A DNA stretch of 42,238 nt from an uncultured Gammaproteobacteria bacterium (GTDB taxonomy: Bacteria > Pseudomonadota > Gammaproteobacteria > Halothiobacillales > Halothiobacillaceae): assembly GCA_938004235.1 (NCBI GenBank), contig CALKWL010000339.1, positions 1 to 42,238 on the forward strand, in the 5' to 3' direction. The stretch's first letter is position 1. Each line of letters opens with the position of its first letter. Below are positions 16,400-24,012 of the stretch, one piece after another. The notes under the pieces are model-generated. The model worked only from the letters and a program-made list of their open reading frames with translations, made no database searches and was not told the DNA's origin. Position numbers and translations under genes: made by a program.

Positions 16400-16591
16400 T
16401 CAGCCCTGGGTAAAGGCAATGGTGACAAAGGCAGCAAGCACAATGAGCGCCCCAAGTAGAGAGGCCGCAATAGAGAACTGTCCCATGGTTCTAAACTGCG
16501 GGCGTCTGGTTTGTGGGAAGCGCATCAGCGCGAATGTGATGCCAGAGGCGATCAGGCCAATAAGCAGGATTAGATAATGCAAGATATTCAT
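16400..16591 (-). CDS. Small two-helix membrane protein, unknown
   Basis: The 63-residue product has two predicted membrane segments (residues about 4-22 and 38-60) joined by a basic loop, LMRFPQTRRPQFRTMG. It is not recognised. ATG 16591 is chosen because the hydrophobic segment begins right after it; no strong ribosome site is visible. It could be a small inner-membrane subunit or an orphan. Confidence 0.6.
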   Translation of the reverse strand: MNILHYLILLIGLIASGITFALMRFPQTRRPQFRTMGQFSIAASLLGALIVLAAFVTIAFTQG

Positions 16592-16610
16592 GGATTCGCA
16601 GCCAGTTTGT

Positions 16611-16632
16611 TTCAAGCCCGACAGGCTGTTGG
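16611..16632. repeat. Single arm of the GACAGGCTG palindrome family
   Basis: This segment is close to one arm of the palindrome inside birA (40464-40553): it shares TTCAAGCCCGACAGGCTGTT with two to three differences. No matching second arm lies nearby, so it may be a decayed or solo copy. Confidence 0.5.
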
Positions 16633-16669
16633 CTGTGAGTACATCCGAATGAATATTCGCTACGGGCTG

Positions 16670-16900
16670 TCAACGCAGCAGAGCGTCCAGATGATCCACA
16701 GCTTCAGCCCAGTCCGCGTCCTCCTCCAGCGCTTCGCGGATGAACTGGGCTTGCGCTACCGTCCAGAACGGCGCATCCGCAAGGGCGAGCTCATAATTCA
16801 GCGGGCATTTGTCGGCAATAAAGGCATCGATTGATGCGGCATCCGAGGGCAGGCCGAGTTGGTCGAAAAGTTCAGTCAGGGGATGAAAACCATGTTCCAT
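16670..16900 (-). CDS. DUF2789 family protein
   Basis: The 76-residue protein matches the DUF2789 family: HPLTELFDQLGLPSD, a CPL segment, and DAPFWTVAQAQFIREALEEDADWAEAVDHLDALLR, the last part being characteristic. The function of the family is unknown. A strong GAGGTGAT precedes ATG 16900. It is a small acidic, probably helical cytoplasmic protein with no clear operon partner. Confidence 0.88.
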   Translation of the reverse strand: MEHGFHPLTELFDQLGLPSDAASIDAFIADKCPLNYELALADAPFWTVAQAQFIREALEEDADWAEAVDHLDALLR

Positions 16901-17100
16901 ACATCACCTCGCGGCATTGAGTTGAAAGGGGGGCTTCCGATCGAGTCAGAGCCTCCCGCTCGGGGCAGGGAGACCCTGTTGCTTCATGACGCAAGTCATT
17001 GAAGTGCGCAAGACAGCTTGGAAATGTATCAGGCTGTCGAGTCTGTAACGCGCCCATGCCTGGATTCATTCAGGGTTTCCGAAGCGGGCTGGGCGGTTAT

Positions 17101-17166
17101 TCAGTCCTTGCCTTGTCTGACTTTATCGTAATTGCTGCACATTTCCACACCGGCGCATCGGAAAAA
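17101..17166 (-). pseudogene. Remnant of a duplicated methyltransferase 3' end
   Basis: The minus strand encodes FFR, four changed residues, VEM, then NYDKVRQGKD and an early stop. The intact methyltransferase 0.7 kb away ends FFK....VEMFGNYDKVKQGKDYTV, so this is a decayed 22-codon copy. No start or upstream homology is visible. The surrounding stretch 16901-17370 has no gene that I can support apart from this remnant and the repeat at 17197. Confidence 0.75.
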
Positions 17167-17196
17167 TGGTGCAGGCTGGATGAGGTGCGCCGACTT

Positions 17197-17340
17197 AGAG
17201 CCTGCTCAAAATCTCGATCAACGGATGCAGTGCAAGCGAAAAACCGCCGAAAAAGCGCAGCATAGACAGACTATGTGAGCATTTTGAGGTGGTTTTTTTG
17301 CGCCGCAATGCGCCGTTCAGCGAGATTTTGAACAGGTTCT
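17197..17340 (+). repeat. Interspersed repeat family B, copy 1
   Basis: About 140 bp bounded by AGAGCCTG...CAAAATCTCG and CGAGATTTTGAACAGGTTCT inverted ends, with an internal AACCGCC / GGTGGTTTTTTT hairpin. It is clearly homologous to 20312-20443 read on the other strand. No coding capacity. Confidence 0.8.
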
Positions 17341-17370
17341 TAAATGCTGTGGAGACGGTGTTCGCCAATA

Positions 17371-17625
17371 TCATGGCGCCGTCTGCGCTTCCAGCCAGAC
17401 CAGCCAATGCAGTGCGTGCTCACGGCTGGTTCCGCACATTTCCTCGCTGGGCTGGAGCGAGCCGCACACCGCCGGGCGTTCGGGTGCGCCGAAAAGTTTG
17501 CAGCCCTCGGTCTCGTCAAGCTGGATGCAACGTAGCCCGGCAGGCTTGCCGTTTTCCATGCCGGGAATCGGGCTGCTGATGGAGGGCTCAATGCAGCAGG
17601 CGGCACAGTTGGGGCGGCAGTTCAT
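17371..17625 (-). CDS. YkgJ-type cysteine-cluster protein
   Basis: The 84-residue product starts MNCRPNCAACC, giving a Cys-x3-Cys-x2-Cys-Cys cluster. It carries further cysteines in GLRCIQLDETEGCKLFG and RPAVCGSLQPSEEMCG. This is the pattern of the YkgJ family, predicted zinc- or iron-binding proteins of unknown role. The length is typical of the short members. No operon partner is evident; a family-B repeat lies just after its 3' end. Confidence 0.85.
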   Translation of the reverse strand: MNCRPNCAACCIEPSISSPIPGMENGKPAGLRCIQLDETEGCKLFGAPERPAVCGSLQPSEEMCGTSREHALHWLVWLEAQTAP

Positions 17626-17699
17626 GGGATGACCAGCTATGGGAAGCGGAGCTTCATGGATGACGTCAGTTCGCTTTTGAACTTGACGTGCTTATTGCT

Positions 17700-17810
17700 C
17701 CGGCACGATTTAAACCGGAATAAGACATGAGCACCGTTCGCTCTGAGCCTGTCGAAGAGCCGTGCTTCGACAGGCTCAGCACGAACGGATTCATGAATAA
17801 ATCGTGCCGG
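17700..17810. repeat. Nested REP-like palindrome (TTCGACAGGCTCAGCACGAACGG type)
   Basis: An inner palindrome (17734-17788) is built from CCGTTCG...GAGCCTGTCGAAG and CTTCGACAGGCTCAGCACGAACGG-like arms, a sequence type dispersed in many proteobacterial genomes. It is enclosed by an outer perfect 13-bp inverted repeat, CCGGCACGATTTA (17700-17712) and TAAATCGTGCCGG (17798-17810). It fills the gap between the methyltransferase and the cysteine-cluster gene. Confidence 0.85.
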
Positions 17811-17844
17811 ATCAATATTCAGGGGGGCGTCGGCTTTGAAAACA

Positions 17845-18453
17845 TTACGACTTGATCGCCATGCTGACCGTGTAATCCTTGCCTTGCTTGACCTTGTCAT
17901 AATTGCCGAACATTTCCACCAGGGTGCGTTTGAAGAATTCACGCAGACCGGAGATGGTGACGAGCACGATGCGCCCGCCGGGTTTCATGTGGGCGCGGGC
18001 GTCGTCGAGCATGATGTAGAGCATTTCCTTGCCGACCTTGGCGGGGACATTGGATACGATAATGTCGAATGTGCGCTCTGCTGGAATCTGGGCAAGGCCG
18101 TTGCTGAGCATGGCTTCGGCGTTAGGGGTGCGGTTGAGTTCGATGTTTTTGCGCGTGTAGTCCACGGCGACGAAGTCCTTGTCCACCATGAGGGTGCGAC
18201 CCTGGGGGGCAAGGCTGGCGAGGGTGAGACCGATGGGGCCGTAGCCGCAGCCGATGTCGAGAATGTCGTCGCCAGGCTTGATGTCGATCTGACCGTCTTC
18301 AAATTGCTTGAGCAAAAGCCATGTGCCGCTGTCGATTTCGCGCGGTGAAAATAACCCCCAGGTGGTGCAAAAGCGCAGTTTTTGTCCGGCCAACGTGGTG
18401 TCGATGGCGTTGTCCTGGCGCCATTGGGCGATGAGTTGCGGGTCGATGCTCAT
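17845..18453 (-). CDS. Class I SAM-dependent methyltransferase, RsmC/RlmG-like small-domain type
   Basis: The 202-residue protein has the SAM-binding motif ILDIGCGYGPIGLTLA, an acidic ribose-binding position in LMVDKDFVAVDY, and SNVPAK where RNA N2-guanine methyltransferases carry NPP[FY]. It resembles single-domain RsmC-like proteins; the substrate could be rRNA but the altered NPP motif makes this uncertain. Its ATG (18453) overlaps the stop of the Zur-like gene in ATGA, with AGGAGG about 10 bases upstream, so the two are cotranslated. A fragment of its 3' end is duplicated at 17101-17166. Confidence 0.85.
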   Translation of the reverse strand: MSIDPQLIAQWRQDNAIDTTLAGQKLRFCTTWGLFSPREIDSGTWLLLKQFEDGQIDIKPGDDILDIGCGYGPIGLTLASLAPQGRTLMVDKDFVAVDYTRKNIELNRTPNAEAMLSNGLAQIPAERTFDIIVSNVPAKVGKEMLYIMLDDARAHMKPGGRIVLVTISGLREFFKRTLVEMFGNYDKVKQGKDYTVSMAIKS

Positions 18454-18920
18454 GAGCGGGTTGCCTCCTGGCAGTGGGCGCACAGGCCGTGGATTTCGAG
18501 GTGGGTGTGGCTGGCCTTGAAGCCGCTTGCGTGCAGCGCGTCTTGCAGCGTCGCGTCCAGTGCCGGGTTTGCAAGCTCACTGATTTGACCACATTGGGTG
18601 CAGATCAGCAGGCGCACGTCATGCGGGTTATGGGCGCCGGTGCAGCCGACAAAAGCATTCAGGCTGTCCACGCGGTGGATCAGGCCGTGCTCCAGTAGAA
18701 AATCGAGGGCGCGGTACACGGTCGGCGGCTTGACCAGGTGGTCTTCGGTGGACAGACGACTGATGAGGTCATAGGCCTTGACGGCAGCATGGCTTGCGCA
18801 CACCAGTTCAAGCACGCGGCGGCGCAACGGGGTCAGTCTTGCGCCCTGGCTTTGGCACAGGGCTTCGGCATGTTCGAGCGCTTGCGTGAGGCAGAGCGTG
18901 TGGTGATTACAGTGCGACAT
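18450..18920 (-). CDS. zur: Fur-family regulator, Zur-like
   Basis: The 156-residue product has a winged-helix domain (RLTPLRRRVLELVCASHAAVKAYDLI ... KPPTVYRALDFLLEHGLIHRVDSLNAFVGC) and a C-terminal metal domain. The latter has two CxxC pairs, LICTQCGQ and GLCAHCQ, that should form the structural zinc site, plus the HTHLEIHG block. FVGC and the HNPHD region favour Zur (zinc uptake repressor) over Fur. No znuABC transporter is in the window. The start at 18920 gives the standard length; an in-frame ATG 14 codons upstream is possible. It is the first gene of a two-gene unit with the methyltransferase. Confidence 0.85.
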   Translation of the reverse strand: MSHCNHHTLCLTQALEHAEALCQSQGARLTPLRRRVLELVCASHAAVKAYDLISRLSTEDHLVKPPTVYRALDFLLEHGLIHRVDSLNAFVGCTGAHNPHDVRLLICTQCGQISELANPALDATLQDALHASGFKASHTHLEIHGLCAHCQEATRS

Positions 18921-19108
18921 GGGGTGGCAGCTTGGCTCAAATGCGTGATTCGGGCAAGCCATGCGCTGCGTTCTATAAACCCGGCAGTGGGTTAGATAAA
19001 AAACTTGCGTGAGTGTGCGAGGCGGCAACACCCTAGAATGAATGCTCTAGCCGCCTGTTGGGCTGGAGGTGATCTGGCTGCAAAAGCTTGTGGAATCCAT
19101 CCATGGAT

Positions 19109-19190
19109 CCCGCCCTTAGTCAGGCTGTCGAAATACTTGTTTCAGCAGCCTGACTAAGGGCGGGACATGGGTGTCCCGCACGCAATCTGT
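19109..19190 (+). repeat. Modular hairpin repeat, copy 2
   Basis: A perfect 19-bp inverted repeat, CCCGCCCTTAGTCAGGCTG (19109-19127) with 19146-19164, is followed by a GGGACATGGGTGTCCC hairpin and GCACGCAA. These are the first two modules of the family seen complete at 33122-33256. The remaining parts of the 18921-19274 gap show no gene. Confidence 0.8.
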
Positions 19191-19274
19191 CCTCGGTCGG
19201 CGACTTTTTCGCTTCAGCCGTTCAAGTCCACAGGCTGCTGGCGCTTAACTTATAAAAATTACGGGAGGTGGGTC

Positions 19275-20312
19275 ATGACAGAGCAATATGCAGGTGTTGA
19301 AGCGCGTCGGAGTTTTTTGCGCACGGTCGCCAGCGCGGCCGCGGTGGGCGTGTTGAGTCTGCCCACGCTTGCGCCCCTGCAAGCGTTCGCCAAGGAGATG
19401 GACATGGTGGTGAAGGGGCCGCCCGTACCCGACATTCCTGCTACGAAGATTGGGGAGCATACCTATGTGGTGATTGCTCCGGACGGTTTTCCAAATGCCA
19501 AAAACCAAGGGTTGATGAGTAATGTCAGCTTTGTGGTGACGCAAAAAGGCGTGGTGATTTTGGACTCAGGCGCGTCCACGCAAATTGGCGACATGGCGCT
19601 GCGTCAAATTAAAAAGGTGACCAACAAGCCGATTATTGCGGTATTCAACACGCACTATCACGGCGACCATTGGCTTGGAAATCATGCGTTTGTCGAGGCG
19701 AACAAGGAGGTGCCGATTTACGCGCACGCGCTCACCATGTCGGCGATCAAGTCCGGGCAGGGTGAGTATTGGGTCAAGCTGATGGAGCGCTCGACTGATA
19801 ATGCAACCATCGGCACGGTCGTGACCCCGCCGAACAAGGAAGTAAAGCATGGTGACGAATTCAAGTACGGCGACGTAACCATTCGCTGTCTGCATTATGG
19901 TACGGCGCATACGCCAGCAGATGTGTGCTTCGAGGTCGTCGAGGATCGTATCGTGCACGTCGGTGATGTGGCCATGGATCGGCGTATCGCCTTTATGGAG
20001 GATGGCTCGTATCTTGGGACATTCAAAACCTACGATGAGCTGGAGAAACTCCAGCCCAAGGTGAAGGTGTGGTTGCCAGGGCACGGTCTTCCGGGGGCGA
20101 ACGTACTTAAAGACAACCGTGAGCTGTTCGAGGGCATTTACGGCGCCTGTGTTGAGGCGGTCAAGCAGGGCAAGCCGCTGGAGCAGGCCAAAATCATGGT
20201 GCTGGCCGATCCCCGCGTGAAAAAATGGGCACCGGTCACCAAGGGCTTCGAGGAGAATATCGGCAACTACACCATCCTGGCCTATACCGAGGCGGAACAG
20301 GCGAATTTTTAA
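19275..20312 (+). CDS. Tat-exported metallo-beta-lactamase-fold hydrolase
   Basis: The 345-residue product begins with a twin-arginine signal (ARRSFLRTVASAAAVGVLSLP, residues about 10-30), so it should fold with its metals in the cytoplasm and be exported to the periplasm. The mature part has the metal motif HYHGDHWLGN, then GTAHTPADV, HVGDVAMDRR and LPGHGLPG, giving His/Asp ligands for two metals. It resembles periplasmic SoxH-like or quinoprotein-associated zinc hydrolases; the substrate is unknown. ATG 19275 follows GGGAGGTGGG; longer upstream frames lie in repeat sequence. A family-B repeat starts at its stop codon. Confidence 0.88.
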   Translation: MTEQYAGVEARRSFLRTVASAAAVGVLSLPTLAPLQAFAKEMDMVVKGPPVPDIPATKIGEHTYVVIAPDGFPNAKNQGLMSNVSFVVTQKGVVILDSGASTQIGDMALRQIKKVTNKPIIAVFNTHYHGDHWLGNHAFVEANKEVPIYAHALTMSAIKSGQGEYWVKLMERSTDNATIGTVVTPPNKEVKHGDEFKYGDVTIRCLHYGTAHTPADVCFEVVEDRIVHVGDVAMDRRIAFMEDGSYLGTFKTYDELEKLQPKVKVWLPGHGLPGANVLKDNRELFEGIYGACVEAVKQGKPLEQAKIMVLADPRVKKWAPVTKGFEENIGNYTILAYTEAEQANF

Positions 20313-20443
20313 GAGCCCGTTCAAAGTCTCACTGACCGGCGCTTTGCGGCGCAAAAAACCGCCTCAAAGTGCGTATATGCTGCGCTTTTCCGGCGGTTTT
20401 TCGCGTGCACTGCATCCGTTGATCGAGGCTTTGAACAGGCTCT
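20312..20443 (-). repeat. Interspersed repeat family B, copy 2
   Basis: Inverted relative to copy 1 (17197-17340) and clearly homologous over its whole length. Both share the GATCAACGGATGCAGTGCA segment and the AAAACCGCC...GGCGGTTTTT hairpin. The terminal AGAGCC(T/C)GTTCAAAG ends are inverted repeats. It starts directly at the stop of the preceding gene, so the internal hairpin could serve as a terminator. Confidence 0.8.
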
Positions 20444-20480
20444 GATTTCCTTGGTTCGCGGATTCATATTTTCGTGCTTA

Positions 20481-20505
20481 ACGCCGCCGTGTCGCGGCGT
20501 TTTTT
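20481..20505 (+). terminator. Rho-independent terminator
   Basis: ACGCCGC (20481-20487) pairs with GCGGCGT (20494-20500) around a six-base loop and is followed by five T residues and TGTTTT. It lies between the Tat-exported hydrolase and the acetolactate synthase-like gene. Confidence 0.8.
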
Positions 20506-20535
20506 GTTTTGTCGGCTCTGCTGGCAGTCAGTTCG

Positions 20536-20556
20536 CCTCAAGTCCGACAGGCTGCT
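20536..20556. repeat. Solo arm of the birA palindrome family
   Basis: CCTCAAGTCCGACAGGCTGC T matches the complement of the left arm inside birA (40464-40484) at 20 of 21 bases. No second arm is visible within the next 150 bases. It sits 14 bases before the acetolactate synthase-like start. Confidence 0.65.
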
Positions 20557-20570
20557 AGACTCGCTCGTCA

Positions 20571-22226
20571 ATGTTATCGACGCATATTCTTATCATGACC
20601 ACTGCTGAACTCGTGATTCGCTGCCTTGAGGCCGAGGGCGTTGAAACCATTTTTGGCGTTCCCGGGGAAGAAAATCTCGACTTGCTCGATGCCCTGCTGG
20701 ACAGCTCCATTCGTTTTATTCCCACGCGCCATGAGCAGGGGGCGGCATTTATGGCCGATGTGCACGGTCGCCTTACGGGGCGTGCCGGGGTATGTCTGGC
20801 GACCCTGGGGCCGGGGGCGACCAATCTGATTACTGGCGTGGCGGATGCGAACATGGATCACGCGCCGCTGGTGGCGATTGCCGGACAGGCTTCGACTGAG
20901 CGTCTGCACAAGGAGTCGCACCAGGTGCTTGACCTGGTGGAGATGTTCCGCCCGATTACCAAGTACTCGACCCGCGTTTTGACGCCCGCGACCGTGCCGG
21001 AAACCATCCGCAAAGCGTTTAAGCTGGCGCAGGCCTCCAAGCCGGGAGCCGCCTTTATCGAGCTACCGGAAAATATCGCCGAGATGCCCGCTGAGGGCGT
21101 GCCGCTGCACTCGGGTGAAGAGCACCGTCCGGGACCGACAGAGCACACGGTTGTTGCCGCGGCCAGGCTGATTTCGCAGGCGGAGAACCCGATCATTCTT
21201 GCGGGCAATGGCGTGATTCGCGCCGGCGCGCATGAGGCGCTGGCGGCGTTTGCCGAGCAGTTGAATGTCCCTGTGGCCAATACGTTCATGGCCAAGGGGG
21301 TTATTCCGTTCAAACACCCTATGGCGCTGGGCAGCGTGGGCTTGCAGGCCAAGGATTACGTCGGCGTCGGCTTTGACCATGCGGATCTGATTATCGCTAT
21401 CGGTTATGACATCGTGGAGTATCACCCGCACCTGTGGCATCCCACGCGGGATCGCGCCATTTTGCATATCGACGATTCCCCTGCCGAAGTCGATGCGCAT
21501 TACGGCGTGACGTTGGAAGTTCTGGGAGACATTGGATTAAGTCTGGAGCGCATCGCCCTGCGCGCTAAACCGCATGAAGGTCAGGCCATGCGCCCGCTGC
21601 GCGATATGCTCAAGGCCGATATGAGTGAGCATGCGCGCGATACCCTGTGGCCGATGAAGCCGCAAAAGCTGATCTGGGATCTGCGTACCGCACTGGATTT
21701 GCATGACATCGTGATTTCCGACGTGGGGGCGCACAAAATGTGGTTGGCGCGCATGTTCCGCTGCGAGTTTCCCAATACCTGCCTGATCTCCAATGGCTTT
21801 GCCAGCATGGGCATTGCTCTGCCCGGTGCGATTGCCGCCAAGCTGGCTTGCCCGGAGCGTACCGTGGTTGCGGCAACTGGGGACGGAGGCTTCCTGATGA
21901 ACGTACAGGAACTGGAAACCGCCGTGCGTCTGAAAACGCCGATGATCGTGCTGATCTGGAATGATAGCGGCTATGGCTTGATTGAATGGAAGCAAATGGC
22001 GCAGTTCGGGCGTCCAGCCTTCGTTAAATTCGGCAACCCGGACTTCGTCAAGCTGGCGGAATCGTTCGGCGCGCGCGGTTACCGCATTGAGCCGGGTATG
22101 TCGCTGCAAGATGTGTTGCGCGAGGCTGTGGCCAGCAATGAGGTCTGTGTGATTGATGTGCCGGTGGATTACAGCGAAAACCTCAAGCTCACCGCGCGTT
22201 TGGGTGAAATGATTTCACCGATGTAG
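20571..22226 (+). CDS. alsS: Acetolactate synthase-like thiamine-diphosphate enzyme (AlsS type)
   Basis: The 551-residue enzyme has the three-domain layout of the acetolactate synthase family. It has an N-terminal pyrimidine domain with the catalytic glutamate in TRHEQGAAFMA, a middle domain, and a C-terminal diphosphate domain with GDGGFLMNVQELETAV...NDSGYGLIEW. It most resembles catabolic, FAD-independent AlsS proteins that join two pyruvates to acetolactate. No regulatory subunit (ilvH/ilvN) or acetolactate decarboxylase follows, so other ThDP reactions remain possible. The start could be ATG 20571 or ATG 20595 (MTTAELVIRCLEAEG, the usual family beginning); neither has a good ribosome site. 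It is followed after 13 bases by an EEP-family gene. Confidence 0.85.
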   Translation: MLSTHILIMTTAELVIRCLEAEGVETIFGVPGEENLDLLDALLDSSIRFIPTRHEQGAAFMADVHGRLTGRAGVCLATLGPGATNLITGVADANMDHAPLVAIAGQASTERLHKESHQVLDLVEMFRPITKYSTRVLTPATVPETIRKAFKLAQASKPGAAFIELPENIAEMPAEGVPLHSGEEHRPGPTEHTVVAAARLISQAENPIILAGNGVIRAGAHEALAAFAEQLNVPVANTFMAKGVIPFKHPMALGSVGLQAKDYVGVGFDHADLIIAIGYDIVEYHPHLWHPTRDRAILHIDDSPAEVDAHYGVTLEVLGDIGLSLERIALRAKPHEGQAMRPLRDMLKADMSEHARDTLWPMKPQKLIWDLRTALDLHDIVISDVGAHKMWLARMFRCEFPNTCLISNGFASMGIALPGAIAAKLACPERTVVAATGDGGFLMNVQELETAVRLKTPMIVLIWNDSGYGLIEWKQMAQFGRPAFVKFGNPDFVKLAESFGARGYRIEPGMSLQDVLREAVASNEVCVIDVPVDYSENLKLTARLGEMISPM

Positions 22227-22239
22227 TCGCGGGCACGGA

Positions 22240-23025
22240 ATGAATAGACACGATTCTTCTGCACACGCATCTTATCTGCGCGTGCTGAGCTACAACATTC
22301 AGGTTGGCATTGCCAGCCGCGCTTACCACGATTATTTGCGCAATAGCTGGAAACATGTGTTGCCCAGTCGCGAGCGTTCCGGAAATCTGGACAACATTGC
22401 ACAGACGCTGGAACGCTACGATATCGTCGGCTTGCAGGAAGTGGATGCGGGTAGTCTGCGCAGCCAGTACATCAATCAGACGGAATACCTCGCCGCACGC
22501 GCCGGGCTACCCTTCTGGCGTCACCAGACCAATCGTGATTTCGGGCATCTGGCCAAGCATAGCCTGGGCTTGCTGGCGCGCTATACGCCGTATGTGGTGG
22601 AGCATCACGCGTTGCCGGGCGTCGTGCCCGGGCGAGGCGTGATGCTGGCCTATTTTGGTTGCGGCAAAGCGCGTCTGGCTGTGGCAGTGATGCACTTGGC
22701 GCTGGGGCGTGGAGCGCGCTTCAAGCAGATGGCCTTTGTGGCCGAGTTGTTGCGCCACGAGCCTCATGCGATCTTGATGGGCGATTTCAATTGTCTGCCG
22801 CATTCGCCGGAGATGCGCATGTTGCAACAGCGCACGGGATTGCACCTGCCTGAACAGGAACTGCACACCTTTCCGAGCTGGCGACCGAACCGCATGATCG
22901 ACTATATCCTTCTGAGTCCCAGCCTGCGCGTGCACAAGGCCGAGGCTTTGCCCCTAGCGCACTCGGATCATTTGCCCCTAGCGGTGGAAATCGAATGCCC
23001 TCCCGGGTTGTCGCTCGCCGCCTGA
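22240..23025 (+). CDS. Endonuclease/exonuclease/phosphatase family protein
   Basis: The 261-residue product carries all EEP-fold motifs: LRVLSYNIQVG, DIVGLQEVDAG, VMHLALG, ILMGDFNCLPHSPEM, a D-Y-I-L segment and LAHSDHLPLAVEI. These supply the metal-binding Asn, Glu, Asp and His residues. Members cut phosphodiester bonds in nucleic acids or phospholipids; no signal peptide is visible, so it is probably cytoplasmic. It starts 13 bases after the acetolactate synthase-like gene and is likely cotranscribed, but a functional link is not obvious. Confidence 0.85.
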   Translation: MNRHDSSAHASYLRVLSYNIQVGIASRAYHDYLRNSWKHVLPSRERSGNLDNIAQTLERYDIVGLQEVDAGSLRSQYINQTEYLAARAGLPFWRHQTNRDFGHLAKHSLGLLARYTPYVVEHHALPGVVPGRGVMLAYFGCGKARLAVAVMHLALGRGARFKQMAFVAELLRHEPHAILMGDFNCLPHSPEMRMLQQRTGLHLPEQELHTFPSWRPNRMIDYILLSPSLRVHKAEALPLAHSDHLPLAVEIECPPGLSLAA

Positions 23026-23180
23026 AAGGCTCTGTGCGGCTTGCAATCGGCGTAAGCTCGCCGCAAAATTGCCGAACTTTGAATGTCCGCAAATGAATGT
23101 TCCAAGCGTGTCGGGTCTTTCACGGCTTGATCTTAAGGTGGTTAGTTCCCCGTTTTACGTTCCCATAGAGGAGATACCGC

Positions 23181-23507
23181 GTGAGCGAGAATATTGTTTA
23201 TCTGTCCGATGAAGGCTTTGAGCACGATGTACTCAAAAGCGATATTCCTGTGTTGGTTGATTACTGGGCCGAGTGGTGCGGTCCCTGCCGCATGATTGCG
23301 CCGATCCTGGAAGAAATCGCCAAGGATTACGCGGGGCGCGTCAAGATCGCCAAGCTCAACATTGATGAAAACCCAGGCACGCCGCCGAAGTACGGCATTC
23401 GCGGCATCCCTACCTTGATGTTGTTCAAGAATGGCGCTGTGGCAGCGACCAAGGTTGGGGCGCTCTCCAAATCGCAACTCGCCAGCTTCCTGGACGGTCA
23501 GCTGTAA
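23181..23507 (+). CDS. trxA: Thioredoxin 1
   Basis: The 108-residue cytoplasmic disulfide reductase has the active site WCGPC (Cys33, Cys36), the buried Asp in VDYWAEW, and the cis-proline loop GIPTLMLF. The start is GTG 23181, supported by AGAGGAG six bases upstream. It lies upstream of rho, as in Escherichia coli and many proteobacteria. Confidence 0.96.
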   Translation: MSENIVYLSDEGFEHDVLKSDIPVLVDYWAEWCGPCRMIAPILEEIAKDYAGRVKIAKLNIDENPGTPPKYGIRGIPTLMLFKNGAVAATKVGALSKSQLASFLDGQL

Positions 23508-24012
23508 GCCTGCGCTCCCTGTCCTGCCAGACTGGATCCACGCTATCGACCGCAATGGTTCGGTATTTGGGTCTCGTTCTTGCTCTGTGCGAACACCAAG
23601 CCGCCGAGCGGCTTAAGAAAGTCGGCTGTAAATCGCGCGAGATGGTGTTTGCCTTGCTGTTTTGGGGGGATTTTGGGTGTTGGACTGGATTCATCCTGCA
23701 AAACCCTCAAAATCAGTCCACCGCCAGCCGGTGATGCTTTGTTTTCCGAAGTCCGACGGATTTCTGGACGCGTGATCTTAGTCATGTTATTTTCGGCAAA
23801 CTTCAATCTGTTGAAGTTGAATCGCTCTACAGCGCGCCGACCTCTCGCGGTTCATCTGACCCGCTGTATTCACCCGCTGCTCCAAGCCTATGTTTACCCC
23901 CGGCTCAATGCCTCGGTACGGGTAGCGCGCAAAGCGAGTTCCTCACTCTCCTCCTTGATGCCATGACTCGCTTGGGTCATTGCTCCCCCTCGTTATTGAA
24001 ATTCCACCCTGC
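23508..24012 (+). promoter_or_regulatory. Long leader of rho
   Basis: This 505-base gap holds no gene I can support. Its second half (about 23830-24000) is rich in C and poor in G on the plus strand, for example around CACCCGCTGCTCCAAGCC and TGTTTACCCCCGGCTC, which is how Rho-utilisation sites look. In E. coli rho limits its own transcription through Rho-dependent termination in the leader. A similar control here is inference from composition and position. Confidence 0.45.

Noticed and set aside
23580..23966. 128-codon plus-strand frame in the trxA-rho gap
   Set aside because: No ribosome site, no domain, and Arg/Ser/Pro-rich random-like composition; the region is better read as leader.
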